Source: Reticulitermes speratus
Lineage: Eukaryota; Arthropoda; Insecta; Blattodea; Rhinotermitidae
Direction of reading: 5' to 3'
Assembly: GCA_021186555.1 (NCBI GenBank)
Contig: JAJKFL010000006.1
Coordinates: forward strand, 41,832,705-41,896,704
Length of the DNA stretch: 64,000 nucleotides
The translations under genes and the position numbers were made by a program. Positions 1-11,944 of this stretch are shown here, piece after piece (positions within the stretch are counted from its first letter, which is position 1; the number at the start of each line of letters is the position of its first letter). The notes beneath the pieces are model-generated. The model was given only the letters and a program-made list of their open reading frames with translations, ran no database searches and was not told the DNA's origin.

Positions 1-183
1 CTTCACAGGTCATGATCATCATGATGATGAATAAAATACACACAACTTCCGCGTCTCGTAAACTGTCAATCATGGAAGTTTATAAATTAGTTACGACAAA
101 CTTTACGTTTTGTTCACCGTGCATTTTGGTAACATTCAACAATTAGACCAACAAATTCACTTTATTTCTTAGGTATACTCATT

Positions 184-228
184 AACCCTACACGTGTTTC
201 GGCTGTAACAGAACCATCACCAAGGGTT
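184..228 (-). ncRNA. Degenerate hammerhead ribozyme motif
   Basis: On the minus strand the stem I flanks AACCC and GGGTT, the GAAA box and the self-complementary stem III ACACGTGT are kept. The catalytic box reads TTGGTGA instead of CTGANGA, so it is probably inactive. It is the inverted partner of the motif at 296-340. Confidence 0.5.
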
Positions 229-295
229 CATACATTGTGGTGCATAAGTGGTGATACCAAATGGAACAGTGAATGTTAAAGTGAACGTAACCTTG

Positions 296-340
296 AACCC
301 CTGATGATGGCTCTGTTACAGTCGAAACACGTGTAGGGTT
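296..340 (+). ncRNA. Hammerhead ribozyme motif, complete core
   Basis: Stem I is AACCC (296-300) with GGGTT (336-340). The core is CTGATGA (301-307) and GAAA (324-327). Stem II is GGCT (309-312) with AGTC (320-323), including one G-U pair. Stem III is ACAC/GTGT with no loop, followed by the cleavage base A335 (GTA type). Hammerheads with such short stem III are known from Penelope-like elements and animal retrozymes and usually cleave as dimers. Activity here is inferred, not shown. Confidence 0.75.
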
Positions 341-420
341 AATGAATATACCTAAGAAATAAAGTGCATTTGTTGGTGTAAATGTTGAATAGTTACGACA
401 GTTTACATCTGAGGCTGCAA

Positions 421-814
421 TCGCTGGCAATTTCTTGCAGGTACAACGAACCTCGCCAATAAAAAAAAAAGCTATTCTAAATCGATCGAATAAAAATCAA
501 CTGCAAGGTCTATTCATATACAGTATCTACACAGACGGCAGGAATTTTTTGCAAGGTGACGCACATGACCTATACGTAAAGTGACAAAATTTTTAAATCA
601 ATTACAGACAAGCTGAGATGACTGTCATATTTAAATATATCAACTATGCCAGCCATCCTTAGATTACAATGTAGAAACCGTACAAAATTTAGTTTTGGTT
701 TTATAGAAATTTTACAGTTTGATTTAATAAATTATTAAATATAAAATGCATCAAAATCCCAAGGTCATCTAGCACCACCTTGCCTATCCCTGTCGGCGCC
801 CATGTACAGTATAT
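421..814. other. No recognisable feature
   Basis: AT-rich unique-looking sequence with a short A run at about 461-470. No gene, tRNA-like box or transposon end was recognised. Confidence 0.4.
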
Positions 815-816
815 AA

Positions 817-983
817 AATGGAACCCGGTTATAACGACATCGTTTATACGGAACCTCACCTATAACGTCAGATATTCCGTGGTACCAATTAATTCCTCAC
901 TGTTAACTATAACATTATACTCCTCGGTTATAACGACACAAAATATTCAGCCCCATTCATGACGTTATAACCGAGTTCAACTG
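817..983. mobile_element. Tigger/pogo-like MITE, copy 1
   Basis: The element is flanked by TA (815-816 and 984-985) and its ends read CAG...CTG. Terminal inverted repeats contain AACCCGGTTATAACGAC on the left and the reverse complement of TTGAACTCGGTTATAACG on the right. Internal GTTATAAC-type repeats recur. Three further copies lie at 41838, 43391 and 57479. TA duplication and this TIR style fit the pogo/Tigger branch of Tc1/mariner. No transposase remains. Confidence 0.6.
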
Positions 984-985
984 TA

Positions 986-2550
986 ATAATATGTAAATGC
1001 CAACAGTTGCTATGCACTCATTATAGTCTACATATTACCAATGAGTTGGTAATAGGAATAGGAACAGAAGGAAGCAGCACTGGAACGTGTGCTTCAGTCG
1101 GTATTTCGGTCTCCATGCTTACAATTACCATAAATGTAGCTGTCTGTCCAGAACCTTTCAAGTTTTTCACGTACGTTTTTAACAATTTCCCGTTGAAATA
1201 TCAACGGGCTTTATGCTGAATTTATTACAATGGACACACACTACAGAACAGCGGGCTCATTTCACTGGGACTCCCAAAAAATGTTACACATTTCATTACG
1301 CATGATAACTTACAATGCACCACAACCCCTTCTCTTTCAAATGTCCTGTGGAATACCAACAACAAAGCTTCCTGATATGTAATTTTCTCCATTTCTCCAA
1401 CTGATAATCAACTGTGGATTCAGACATTCTGTACTGTACTTCATTCCCAACTGTTACCTCAAATATCAAATTCACTGCAATTTTCTGACTCCAACAAGGA
1501 GTGACAAATTCAGAAACACTACACTGAGTCTGCATATGATTTACGCCAAATTAATTTCCTGTCTTACTGATCATGAAAACTAAGTTCATGTTCATCCACT
1601 CATTTAGCACGTACATTCCTTAACTTTGCTTTGGCCAGTAAATTTGCACTTATACTGATCAGTTTCGTTCCAGGATATCTCCTCTTACATTTGCTGAAAC
1701 AAATGTGAAACTCAAAAACATTATCTTCTGCGTTATGCTGCCATGTTGTTCGGTAGGTGGGTACAGACATTTTAGAGGAACACAATACATTCATCATCGA
1801 GATTCTGCACTGATGATGAAAGATTCATATTACTCTGGAACTTTCAATACTGCATAAACTTCAAATTTTATTATGTGAGAACGTACATTGCGCTGATTCT
1901 CAGAATATTCAATAAGTATGACAAAGCCAAACTTTCTATAACCCAACTTTTTGATAAGCCTACTTACTGACGCCACCATGGTTCAAAGACAAAGTAGAAA
2001 CTTTCTAATAAAATAATCCAGAAACCTTTATCTTAGACATCCCAGGATACAAACACAAGCTCCATAACAGTAAGTACATATAGCAATAATATACTACAGC
2101 CGAGCCTCTACCTTAAGACAGTTACTAATTTAACCTACCACTAATACCATTACAGATTAAGCAACTGAATACACATATAACCTCATGCCAACACACCAAC
2201 GGATACGTTCTGCATAGACACCGCTATTTACAAAAATATAAAACGAAATCAACGACAAATTTAACATAAAATGCCTTACTATTTAACTATTTTTAAAAAT
2301 TTTAAAACAAGTTTTAAATTGATTAATATACATTGTGTAACAGTAAGACTGAGAACTCATTCTGACCCAAAATAAAACTCGCAATTGTAATTCTTATTTT
2401 ACGTGTTTGGGTGGCCTGAGGATGAACCTGTAATTGGTCAAAACATGTAGCCACTTATTATGTGATATGACACAATTTGTTGTGTTAATGGCATAAAAAA
2501 CTATTTCGTAATTCGGAAACTTATAATTTAGAATTTAAATCGATTAAATG
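986..2550. other. Mostly featureless AT-rich DNA with one shared short motif
   Basis: No supported gene. The 43 bp at 1173-1215 closely resemble 5757-5799; both begin TTTTAACAATTTCCC and, on the plus strand, could encode similar short peptide ends. In the first copy CCCGTTGA/TCAACGGG forms an 8-bp hairpin. A hammerhead-like motif at 2411-2454 is listed separately. Confidence 0.4.
2411..2454 (+). ncRNA. Degenerate hammerhead motif with strong stem I
   Basis: Stem I is GTGGC/GCCAC (5 bp), the core box is CTGAGGA (2416-2422) and stem III is ACATGT followed by A (GTA). The GAAA box is mutated to AAAA (first G lost), which would be expected to abolish catalysis. Confidence 0.5.
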
Positions 2551-2554
2551 GCTC

Positions 2555-2868
2555 ACCGAGTATTATCTGCATGATAAAATGAAGAAAAATGAGATGGGTG
2601 AGGCATGAACGGAAGGCAGAGGATAGGTGCATACAAGGTTTTGACTGGGAAACCTGAGGGAAAGAGACCATTTGCAAGACCTACCTGTAAATGGTATATT
2701 AAAATATATTTTACAGAAACTGGTTGGGATGGCATGGATCTGGCTTGGGATAGGGACAAGTGACGGGCCCTTGTAATGTGTAATGAACATTCAGGTTCCA
2801 TAAAATTTTGGGAATTTCTTCACAAGCTGAGGAACAATTAGTTCCTCAAGAAGGACTCAGTTAATGAA
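2555..2868 (+). mobile_element. LINE-B 3' fragment (RT C-terminal region)
   Basis: With frameshifts tolerated, the plus strand reads as the conserved C-terminal tail of an insect non-LTR retrotransposon polyprotein: a GRP-like basic stretch, a WYIKIYF-like segment, GWDGMDLAWDRDKWRALV, then a WEFLHKLRNN-like tail. Other copies with the same tail lie at 15160, 17640, 37843, 43417 and 55300. The copy is 5'-truncated and broken by stops; no catalytic domain remains. Confidence 0.65.
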
Positions 2869-3249
2869 ATGGTGTACTACAGACAAAATTTTATGACAGA
2901 TATTTAAAATGTAAAGCTGTGACATTGCACTATGTTCAAACTTGAAGAGGGTAAGAAACATTACGGTATAAAAGATTACTGTCTCCTGGGATGCGACAGT
3001 TTAATGTGGTACAAATTTACCAGGAAATCAAAGAAACTTGCTGCCTCCATCCTCTGGGAAGACGGATACAGTAAGTCCCTCCAAAACAATGGTATATTTC
3101 CAACAGACTACAATATATCACATCGCAGAAAACAGTAAACTGCAGTCACTACAGAGTATACCAAATCTCACATTATGATATAAGTTTAAAGGCGTTCACA
3201 CAAGTAAGCGTTCAGACTCTGTCATCCGAAGTTGCAAAGCCATGTAGTT

Positions 3250-3300
3250 TTAGAGGTGGATAACATTTCTGAGGAAAATGCTGCCTCCATCTTCAGAGTC
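3250..3300 (-). ncRNA. Hammerhead-like motif, GGAGGCA subfamily
   Basis: On the minus strand CTGAAGA (3290-3296) is followed by a stem II of GAGG/CCTC, then GAAA (3266-3269) and a weak stem III. Stem I is poor. The same CTGAAGATGGAGGCA block recurs at 48215-48262 (minus) and, mutated, at 38524-38560 and 25917-25947. A decayed relative of the block is at 3030-3060. Confidence 0.4.
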
Positions 3301-3861
3301 AAAATGATTACAGTGAGGATGCATGCCACATCCAGACAGGGCTCTTCCTTCTCTCCCCATACCTCAGTTCAGAGCAGCCATACTTCCTGCAACCGTTTAT
3401 ATAACCCGGAAACATCTTTACCCCAACCACTTCGCCCATAAAGATGCAGGGAACATGTTCCTCCGAAATTTATCTACCAACAACAGCACACAGTAATGAC
3501 AACCTGGGAAACTATGTTCTGAAAGAGCATTGAGAATTAAAGGGTTTAATGCTCCTGATGCTATCATTAACCTGACAGATCAAAACTTGAAACTAGCAAA
3601 TGGGCAGTCACAAACCATGAATTAACAATGACAATGGAAGTCAATTTGAGCTGAATTCTTGGACTCACATGTAGAACACTTCCATATATATATTATATAT
3701 ATATATATAAATGAGTTAATTTACAAATGGTATAAGTGAAAAAAGGTTTTACATTTAGTTACTATGGATCTCTTTCACTTCCTAATCAACTCATATCAAC
3801 TACAGAGTTAGTCCAACAACATAAATACAAAGTTCTCATATATGTCTTGAAGCTTCTCAGG
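3301..3861. other. No recognisable feature; AT microsatellite
   Basis: A short (AT)n run lies at about 3685-3710. Nothing else supported. Confidence 0.4.
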
Positions 3862-3960
3862 CAGACAGCCATGTCAAACTGTAAAAATGTTCTGACGTTT
3901 CAGGGACAGAGTCAGTCCCTGAAATGTCGAAACATTTTTACACTTTGATGCGGCTGTCTG
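3862..3960. repeat. Foldback (inverted repeat) with GAAAC boxes
   Basis: Arms 3862-3906 and 3916-3960 are near-perfect reverse complements around a 9-bp loop. The right arm carries GTCGAAACATTTTTAC, resembling the GAAA/stem III half of the hammerhead family, but no CTGANGA box sits upstream. Likely a small foldback element or collapsed hammerhead pair. Confidence 0.55.
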
Positions 3961-3983
3961 TAGGGAAAAAAATCACTAGTTCT

Positions 3984-4030
3984 GGCTCCCCCCCCCCCCT
4001 CTCTCCACACACACACACACACACACACAC
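3984..4030. repeat. C run and (AC)n microsatellite
   Basis: A run of about ten C residues, CT-rich spacer, then about 15 AC units. Confidence 0.9.
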
Positions 4031-5019
4031 AAATTTTGGTAAATAGCCAAACAAAATAAAATAAATTTTTATGGCCTTTTTAAATACTTTGTGCAACACC
4101 ATGATGTCCAGCTATAATGCCTGTTTGATTGTGAGACAAAACCCTTAAGGAACCAACGTGGCCCTCACAGTGGTGATTCACCACCCAGTTGGCAGCATTA
4201 ACTACTCATTTATTTTTAGAACTTCAAAAGGCATAGTAACTAGAAGCTAATACATATTGCAGGGTACCAAATTTTGGGGAAATGATCGAGTCATACCCCT
4301 TACTGGCTCATAAATCATCAAACAAAAAAGCCAGGTTGGATTTTAAATGACAATAATCTGGTTAACAAGCATTTTCTGTCCACCTCACATGATTATCAGA
4401 CTTTGGAATGTGTGGATTCATAAAAACATCCCTATTCAGGTTCACTATTCAATGAAAATTGTGTCAGATTCTCCAACAAAAATCAGATAATGCGCAAGCT
4501 ACCTACCGAACTACCTACCAACCACCTATTTTTATAAGCCTTACTTATACACAGGTATGCTACGTCTTAATATGATCGTCCCACATGTGGTATTACCCTA
4601 AGTAGTCTCTTCCCTTGACGTTTACCAACCAAAACTTTGTACGCACTTCTTGTTCCTCTTCATGTTTTCAACGTTGTGATTACCAGAAAGAATAAATATG
4701 CCCAGGTACATGCACTTAACCTACTTACTACAGACTGAATGTGTTTAAATTGTTCATAAATTAATTCACAAATATTCCCATTCACCAATTTCAAAGCCTT
4801 GGAATCTAGATTCTAAGAGTAAATTTTTTAATGCATTTTGCAAACATGAGTGCCTTATATGCAACCATACCCGTGTTTCAGCATTCTGCTCTTTATGAAC
4901 AGGTATGGATAAAATTTGGTAAACAAATAACTGAATATAAACCACACTGAACACTAATCAAAACTGGACATGAATGGCAACTTCAATTAAGAACTAAATG
5001 CATTTGTAAAAATAGTTTG

Positions 5020-5065
<46 letters not shown>

Positions 5066-6840
5066 CAGACAAACTTAGTCATCACTAAATGACTCATATT
5101 CTTTACTATAGCAAGATCTGTTCTAGACAATGCCCACAAAATTCTGAAATAGACTCCATGAAGGTGGAATTCACCTATTTGTGAATACTTGTGTAACCTT
5201 CCAATTGTGTCCACTTACATAGCAAATGTTACCTTCATATATTACAAAGCTAAAGTCTTGCCCTTCCGTCATTATGTTAGGTATGTATGTTGCAAGGAGT
5301 TACAAACAGAAGCAGAAGGTGACAGCAGTGAAAGGTATGCCCTGAGAATGTGTCCAACTTTGCAAAAAACATTTCCTTTCAAAAGAAGCATCACACCAAG
5401 CTTGGTATCTTGGTAACAGGAGACAGGACCAAAAACAGGAATCCTGTGGCATGAGCTTTACAGCTCTCATACTATGATCTTGATGGACTTGAGCAAACTA
5501 AGAGCTAACAAACTCTTATCAGACTAGTCAAAGATGGTTTACACCACAACGTAGCAGAAGGAAGCACTATCACACCATGAAAAGAACTGTACCCAATATG
5601 ATAGCATGTGTGACAGATACCACATCCTGGCATGCAAGAGTAGTGTGGTTAACGATAAATTGCAGGAACACATAAACATGCACAATAAGTACATTTATAC
5701 TTGGTATTATCAACGTAGCCATTTTTCCAGAATGGTTAAAGTAACTGAGGATAGGCATTTTAACAATTTCCCACTCAAACTTCAACAGGCTTTATACTAG
5801 TCTCAGGTAAAAGGAAATTATAACTGATTCCACTGACTGCACAATGTATTTATAACAATTATATAAATGGTATTTGAGAACTTATTTATGACTATATTAG
5901 CTCTTCCAAGATCAAAATTGTATTTCACATGAAAACTGATAATTTCAGTTGCAGAAATAAATGTAAATTTCAGGGGCATGAATTAACTGCTTTCTGGAAG
6001 TTCAGGCTTTTCAAATTACTGCAAAAACCACAGAAGATATCACAACAGCCCATTCGCTTTAAAAATGGAATTCTGTTCGCCAATATTAAAGCACGCACTC
6101 ATTCATCTACAAATAACAACGGAGGCTAACAAGCACCGACATTTACATATCTGCACACTGGTCCTAATCCAAAATATGACTTGTGTTAAAGGACTTCAAT
6201 TCCAAGTGAAAGTCAGGACCATAACAAATTAGTAACAAATATAAACTAAATCCAATGGTCTAAAGAATGCAACAAATTTTATTTTGAGCTAGTGAGGACA
6301 ATAAGTACCACAAAATGCACCAGCACATCCCTTGCGAACCACAATATTACAACCGCGATCTCGAGATTTTTTACACTTTCAAACACCTGTCACATGAAAT
6401 AGATAATCAAATCACTCTAACATTCATATTTCATATTAGCATTTGCAAAAACTGTAAGGAAAAGTCAATAATATTCACGAAATATTCACTACTAACAACC
6501 CCATGTCAACAAACTGTCAAAATTGCACTACGGGTTCAAAATTCTCAGACACGGGCATTTCTTCTGTCAATATATCTCGTATCAAGGCATACTTACTACC
6601 TAAATAGTACACTTATCTCAAAAGACGATAACAATCCTCTATACACACAAAACCAGATAAGTAGTGTCAAATTATACTGCTTTCTCAACTGAAGGGGGAT
6701 GGGTAACCGAATACAAATGGCGAATGATATGTAGCAAGCTTTCCCCATCTGCGATATATAAAGCAGCGAATCTAGAGTACGGTAACAACCAATCGACATC
6801 ACTGGTAATAAGGTGCAAGAACATATTCTAAAAATTTATT
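4031..6840. other. No supported gene; long poly(A) tract
   Basis: AT-rich DNA. An uninterrupted run of about 40 A lies at 5021-5060, probably a retroposon tail, but no tRNA-like head or LINE-like sequence was recognised upstream. The 43-bp motif shared with 1173-1215 is at 5757-5799. Short frames here show no recognisable domain. The stretch may be intronic if the proposed exon at 6847-6950 is real. Confidence 0.4.
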
Positions 6841-6846
6841 ACATAC

Positions 6847-7040
6847 CTTTCAAACAGTCCTCAACAAATCATATCTCACTTAAAATAAAAAATAATTGAC
6901 GCTAACAGATGCACACACCCAAAATTTCTCTGCTCTAGCGCAAGGCTCTCCCCTTCGCAGCGCGATTGGTTGAGATACTTGACGTCACCGGATGTTGGTA
7001 CAGTCACGGATCGGATGTAACACTTCCGTACAAGATAATC
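6847..7040 (-). promoter_or_regulatory. Candidate minus-strand promoter and first exon
   Basis: A locally GC-richer stretch (6940-7030) carries a perfect CRE palindrome TGACGTCA (6980-6987), an ATTGG box (6965-6969, an inverted CCAAT) and CACTTCCG/CGGATGT ETS-like sites near 7012-7029. On the minus strand downstream, AAAG|GTATGT at 6850-6841 is a good splice donor. This fits a TATA-less housekeeping promoter with a noncoding first exon of about 100 nt transcribed leftward. No coding exon was recognised, so the call is inference from motif clustering. Confidence 0.3.
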
Positions 7041-8402
7041 TTACTTTTCAGAGGAACAACACGGTAAAATCATAGAATTTAAATGGAAGTGACGGTATTT
7101 AGAAATGCATAACGTGTTCATGACACTAACAAGTACCAAAAATGGGTATTCGTTTTAAATAAACTCGATATTTGCTCAGATTCCAGCATTCTTCCAAATA
7201 TGGTCATGGTGAACGGAGGAAAATTTGTGATGATCTTTACTCTGTTATACGAATGCCGCGTGAATCATTTCCTTCTTCTACGTATTGCGTGATGATACAT
7301 GATATAGTTTAAAAATATCCTTTGTTGGAAATGCCAGAATGTTAAATTTGTTACATATTCTTACTTCTTAAGCTCGTGGAAATCACATACCAAAAGGGAA
7401 GTTCGCAGATGAGGGTTGGTTGTTCAAATTATTAATCTCGCAAGATTATACCCACATGTACCACATAAAGTTGGCATTTCTGCTCGTGTCTTAGTAGGCA
7501 CGATGGGATTGCCAAGTTTAGTAATGCGGTAACATAGTGGGCAGTTGATCATGGGCGGATTACGCACACAACAGTATCTCGCTATCAAGGGCGAATTCCT
7601 AGCGTAGGCCAGACATATTTTTTATTACGTCTCCACAGATCGAAATGCATGTGCCATCAGCACCAATGGTCTCATTCTGCAGACGCCTCCGTCATCGACC
7701 GCCCGCACACCGATCGAGAATGTTTTCTTATTCCAACACCAGAGCGCATCCGTGTATCCACCGCAGCGGCCATTAAAAGAATCGATTTCGAAATGACAAT
7801 CGATATCTGCAGCTCATGCAAATACAGTCTTTGTAACTTCATCAGCAAGGTTAGGAAGCTATCGCTGTTAGCGTTCTGCCTATTGTGACGAAAAAATACG
7901 TATCGAGTTACCGTATTTTACATGTAGTTAAAACGTCGTTACGTTTGACGAAAATAGATTCCCGTATAATATCATAAAATTAATTTTGAGTGATCATACT
8001 ACGTTGTATAATGGAATATTAGATGGTTGATAGCCCTTATGGCTATTGTATCGGCTTACAAGACCAATACGCGCGTCGGATATGGGGCAGGTGTTGGCGA
8101 AACTTACATTCAATATACTCGTAGATGGCCCCCGTTATCCGAATACCCGATATTCGTTTCGAAACATTTACCTAGTCAATTTCTTGAGGAAATACAAGTA
8201 AAAATTCGCTGAATTTATTTCGATCACATCCGTCCGCCCTACCCGTGATCCAAGCTCTTGAGCACGACTTCTGCAGAGCCAGCAAGACGCGATTTAAAGA
8301 GGCAAATAACCGAGCAACAACAACAGCAACAACAACAACAACAACAACAACAAAAATAGCAACAAAGTTCTCACAATGTACATAAAATAAATAGTGCATT
8401 GC
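7041..8402. other. No supported gene
   Basis: Moderately AT-rich sequence with a (CAA)n microsatellite at about 8319-8354. Short open frames at 7649-7888 and 8027-8212 have no recognisable domain. Confidence 0.4.
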
Positions 8403-8414
8403 ATGCAAATTTAG

Positions 8415-8682
8415 TCGCCGATCCCAGCGGCCGCGCTGCCTAAGGTGTAGGTCTGCGGCCGCTCTCTTGCTGGGATTGGGGGTTCGAAACCCGCCGGGGG
8501 AATGGATGTCTGTCTCTTGTGATTGTTGTGTTTTGTCAGGTAGAGGTCTCTGCATCGGGCTGGTCACTCGTCCAGAGGAGTCTTACCGAGTGTGGTGTGT
8601 CTGAGTGTGATCATGAAGCCTCGATAATGAGGAGGCCCTGGCCCATTAGGGGTTGTTGCGCCATGGAAGAATATGCAAATTT
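8415..8682 (+). mobile_element. SINE-II, full length
   Basis: tRNA-derived SINE. The head starts GCCGATCCCAG, has an A-box-like TGGCC/GCGGCC segment and a B box GGGTTCGAAACCC near 8481-8493. The body (type B) starts GGATGTCTGTCTCTTGTG, continues through AGGTAGAGGTCTCTGC and TCGTCCAGAGGAG, and ends AGGGG-TTG-GCCATGG. A perfect 12-bp target-site duplication ATGCAAATTTAG flanks it (8403-8414 and 8683-8694), so it moved by LINE-type retrotransposition. Ten copies or fragments of this family occur in the window. Confidence 0.85.
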
Positions 8683-8694
8683 AGCCATATTCTT

Positions 8695-9474
8695 TGTCGC
8701 CATCATGTCAGGAATTACCAATAAATTCAGGATAATTGTTGCAACATCATATATAAGCAGTTCTCTTATAAATGTGTTTATTAATAATTACCGAGATTTT
8801 CTAATAATCCTGCCAAATGTAACTTGATTTCTGAATAACAAATGTCTATTTTTATGCCGTTCACTTCTTTAGAGAACTGGATGTTTCCAGGTGACACCGA
8901 AATTGCATCTTTAGTAACAGAGAACTGCAGAATGTTGGTAAATAAGACAGAGTGGAATTGTTTGTATCTCTGCGACTAATGAATGAGAAGTAACAGAGTT
9001 GGTCTAGCAGACGTGTAAAGAACAATGTGATGACGGTGAAAAAGACGGAGTCGTTTCAGAAGAAAAGACGTTAACAACTGCAGAATTAAGACAAATGTTC
9101 CAACAAAATTGATGAAAGACATGGGTTATTTAAAAACAACATAATCATCTCTATGGTTGTTTTGCCAAGGCTGCGGATTAGCTATGAGATGTGTTGTCGT
9201 GCTATGAACAATTTTAAAACCCAAAAGACAACGTGTAAAACAAACATTGTGGGATATTTTTACGAAAATTTAACTAATCACAGAAATTCAGGTAGGTTTT
9301 TTCCAGTTTTCAGCTGATACCTGATAACGGATGAGGATCAGGAGAGGGTTGTTGATCGCGCCTCCTCGGCGTCTCGATGTCCTCCTCTTCTAATTCTTTT
9401 ACAACATCCAGTTCCACCCACCCTAACAAACCAACACCTCTAGGTTTAATAAAAAAAAACAAGAGAGGCAGTGT
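8695..9474. other. No recognisable feature
   Basis: AT-rich, no tRNA-like box, terminal repeat or domain seen. Confidence 0.4.
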
Positions 9475-9990
9475 ACTTATAAACGTAATATTGAGGTGCG
9501 TTCGCGTAACTATTGTTGCTGTGGAAAAGCATAAGTATTACATATTCTGAGTGTGTGTCTGGAGCCTTAGTTATCCAGCATGCAAAGCGCATGTGTAGTG
9601 TTATATCGTCATCTGTGGCCTGTCTGGCTGTACCATATTTTTCCTCATTATCTCATAAACGGCACGATTATCTGAAAAAAGTTACGGAACATAAAATGCG
9701 TGGTTTGATTTTCTCTACAAATTGTCTCTGAAAAGTTACTCATTCTAAGAAGAATTTAGCGAGATATTATCATAAATGTACATAGGTCTTCATGTAAAGG
9801 ACCCGTTATTCTTGTTAGATTTTAATGAAAATTGAATTTTCTCACCAAATTTCGAAAAATATTAAAAAATCAGATTTCTTGAAAATTCTTTCAGTGGAAG
9901 CCGAGTTGTTCCATGTGGACGGACAGACAGACAAACAGATATGAAGAAACTAATAGTCGCTTTTCGCAATTTTGCGAACACACCTAAACA
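9475..9990 (+). repeat. 500-bp dispersed repeat D, copy 1
   Basis: About 500 bp that recur at 33028-33535 (same strand) and 54595-55100 (opposite strand). Shared blocks include AATATTGAGG-GCGTTCGCGTAAC, CAGCATGCAAAGCGCATG, CTCATAAACGGCACGATT, TAAATGTACATAGGTCTTC and GGACGGACAGACAGA. No long frame is conserved among the copies and no terminal repeats were found, so the class is unknown. Host-derived or LINE UTR origin are both possible. Confidence 0.65.
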
Positions 9991-11150
9991 TCACTGATAC
10001 TTTGAAACAAGGCGTCTTTCAAAATGGTCATTTTAATCAACGCGTATTGTAAAAATTATTGTATGTACCCACGAATCAGGCCCACATTAAATAGTTTGGC
10101 CACATATCCATCACAAGAAGATATGACACTTCCCGTATATCGACCATACAAAGAGGATACATCAGCGAAAAAAGGAGGTCAAAAAAGAGGGCATTAAAAT
10201 AGTAACAATTTTATTAAACAAAATTAGAATTTGCATTTTAAAGAAAATATAAAAAATTAAAAATTATCTGAATTTGTATACAATATGCACATAGTGTGTA
10301 GTCTGTCGTCAGTCATCTAGTCGTCTTTCTTCTTATGTGCCCATAATACTTCTCTATAGATGGGGTTTTGTTCAGCAGTTGTGCATTGCCTTTGAGGAAG
10401 TCCTCTGAGCGACTTAACATTCAGCATATGCCTCTACTTTACCACTGGGCTAGCATCAATGGCTCGCTATTCGTTTGCATTAAGAGAGAAAATAGCAAAG
10501 AACTCTGCAATCTTCAACATTTCTGATCGCTATTGTTTCAGTTCTCAAAATATTTACTACGCCTCTGGTGTGCTAACAAACTGGTGAAATCTACTAAATT
10601 ATGTCGAATTTTTGTTAACTTTTGTATTGATATATGTTTGCATTATAAGGGAAACTAGCAAGGACGTCTGCGATATTTAACATTTCTTAGTGACACTCGC
10701 CATTTTTTGAATTTTCAAAATATATTGATCCATTTTGTTCTGCTAGAAAGTTAGTGAAGTGTACCTCATTAAGAAAAGTTTTCTTTTTTTCCCCAGGTGA
10801 TTAAGTTGTTCAGAACGTCTCACTTCATCAATTGGCACTCAATTATTTATCAGGAACTGGATAGATTGTTCTGCATCGCTCCAATTCGATGAATCGCTAA
10901 ATGTCATCAATGTGAAGCAAATTCCATAGGTTCCTTTCACTTGTCCAGATATTCTACACTTGTACTGTACATAAAATTTATTTCAGCACACAATTTGTCA
11001 CATTCTTCATCGAGTCCCACTCTAGGTTTCTGTCCAGAGCTTCTTTAACTTTAATTGATACGACATTATAAGTAAGTTTCCTTAAGTGCGTACAAAATTT
11101 TAAAAGAATACCAACAGATGCACTTGAGTGTATTAATGTAACTTTATTAC
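9991..11150. other. No recognisable feature
   Basis: AT-rich sequence without supported gene or repeat end. Confidence 0.4.
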
Positions 11151-11206
11151 ATAATAACCACCGACATATTTCGGGCACTCATCTAGTCATCTCTAAGGTG
11201 GTAAGA
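11108..11206 (-). ncRNA. Degenerate hammerhead element with border motif
   Basis: On the minus strand ACCACC/GGTGGT (6 bp) would form stem I, CTTAGAGATGAC replaces the CTGANGA box, CGAAATATGTC provides the GAAA box and a GTC cleavage-type site, and the 3' side runs to CATCTGTTGGT (11110-11120), the family border sequence. The altered catalytic box suggests loss of activity. Confidence 0.45.
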
Positions 11207-11595
11207 ACAAGAATACAATTAAAATTATAAAGAGTCCGTATCATTCCGGAGTTAAAAAAATCATACAATTTTGGTTAAATTCACAGTTAAAAGAGTATCG
11301 TGTAGATAATTAAAAAAATTTGAAGATAAAAAATTGTTGTACATGCAGTATAGTGCTGTGGAAGACGTACATGGAAGATACATGTAGTGAATTATGAACC
11401 AGGTCAGTTAGCGATGATATAAGGTAGAGTAAACCACCCGGACCAAAAGTCTGGGTGGGTCTGTAAGCATGTTTTCTAATTGAGATCAAATTATTCAGAA
11501 TGACCTTTGGAGAGGTCATCACGTTGTGTTAATCAGCCAGACATGTACAGATAAATGGATCAAAACACAACTCTTTTATTGTAAGTTAAAATTTA

Positions 11596-11869
11596 AGGCC
11601 GTGCCATGGCTCAGGCGGTTAGTCGCCGGCCTCTCACCACGGAGGCCCGGGGTTTGATCCCAGGTCAAGTCCATATGAGATTTGTGGTGGACAAAGTGGC
11701 ACTGGGACAGGTTTTTCTCCGAGTTGTCGGTTTTCCCCTGTCGCTTTCATTCCACCGGTGCTCCATTAATTGTAAAACTTGGTAAAAAAAACTGCTCATC
11801 TATCATCATCATTGGGGTTGCACAAAAAGCCTTAAGGCTGTGGTGTGAGGGCCCTTCATTACAAAACGA
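11596..11869 (+). mobile_element. SINE-III, full length
   Basis: tRNA-derived head GGCCGTGCCATGGCTCAGGC with A box (TGGCTCAGGCGG) and B box GGGGTTTGATCCC. The body includes GTGGACAAAGTGGCACTGGG, TTCCACCGGTGCTCCATTA and a CATCATCAT stretch, ending GGGCCCTTCATTACA. A 12-bp duplication AGTTAAAATTTA flanks it (11584-11595 and 11870-11881). Other copies are at 29122-29396 and 62781-63072. Confidence 0.85.
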
Positions 11870-11895
11870 AGTTAAAATTTACCTACAAAATTCAC

Positions 11896-11938
11896 TCACT
11901 ACATGTTTCATCCCATGGAAAGGGCCATTATCAGGTGA
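11896..11938 (-). ncRNA. Near-complete hammerhead motif
   Basis: Stem I TCAC/GTGA, box CTGATAA (one change from CTGANGA), stem II GGCCC...GGG-like with TTTCCAT loop, GAAA, stem III ACATGT and cleavage base A. The G8 change would be expected to lower or abolish cleavage. Confidence 0.5.
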
Positions 11939-11944
11939 TAAAAT

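Larger units (their letters stand above)
136..392. repeat. Inverted pair of hammerhead-type elements
   Basis: The left arm (about 136-230) is the imperfect reverse complement of the right arm (about 294-392), leaving a loop of about 60 bp. Both arms carry a hammerhead-like motif in opposite orientation and both end outward in the CAACAAAT/ATTTGTTGG border sequence. TGCACGGTG is present in reverse complement near 115-124. The loop sequence at 249-290 recurs near 59790-59830, so this is part of a dispersed family. A non-autonomous hammerhead retroelement inserted or duplicated head-to-head is the inferred origin. Confidence 0.7.
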
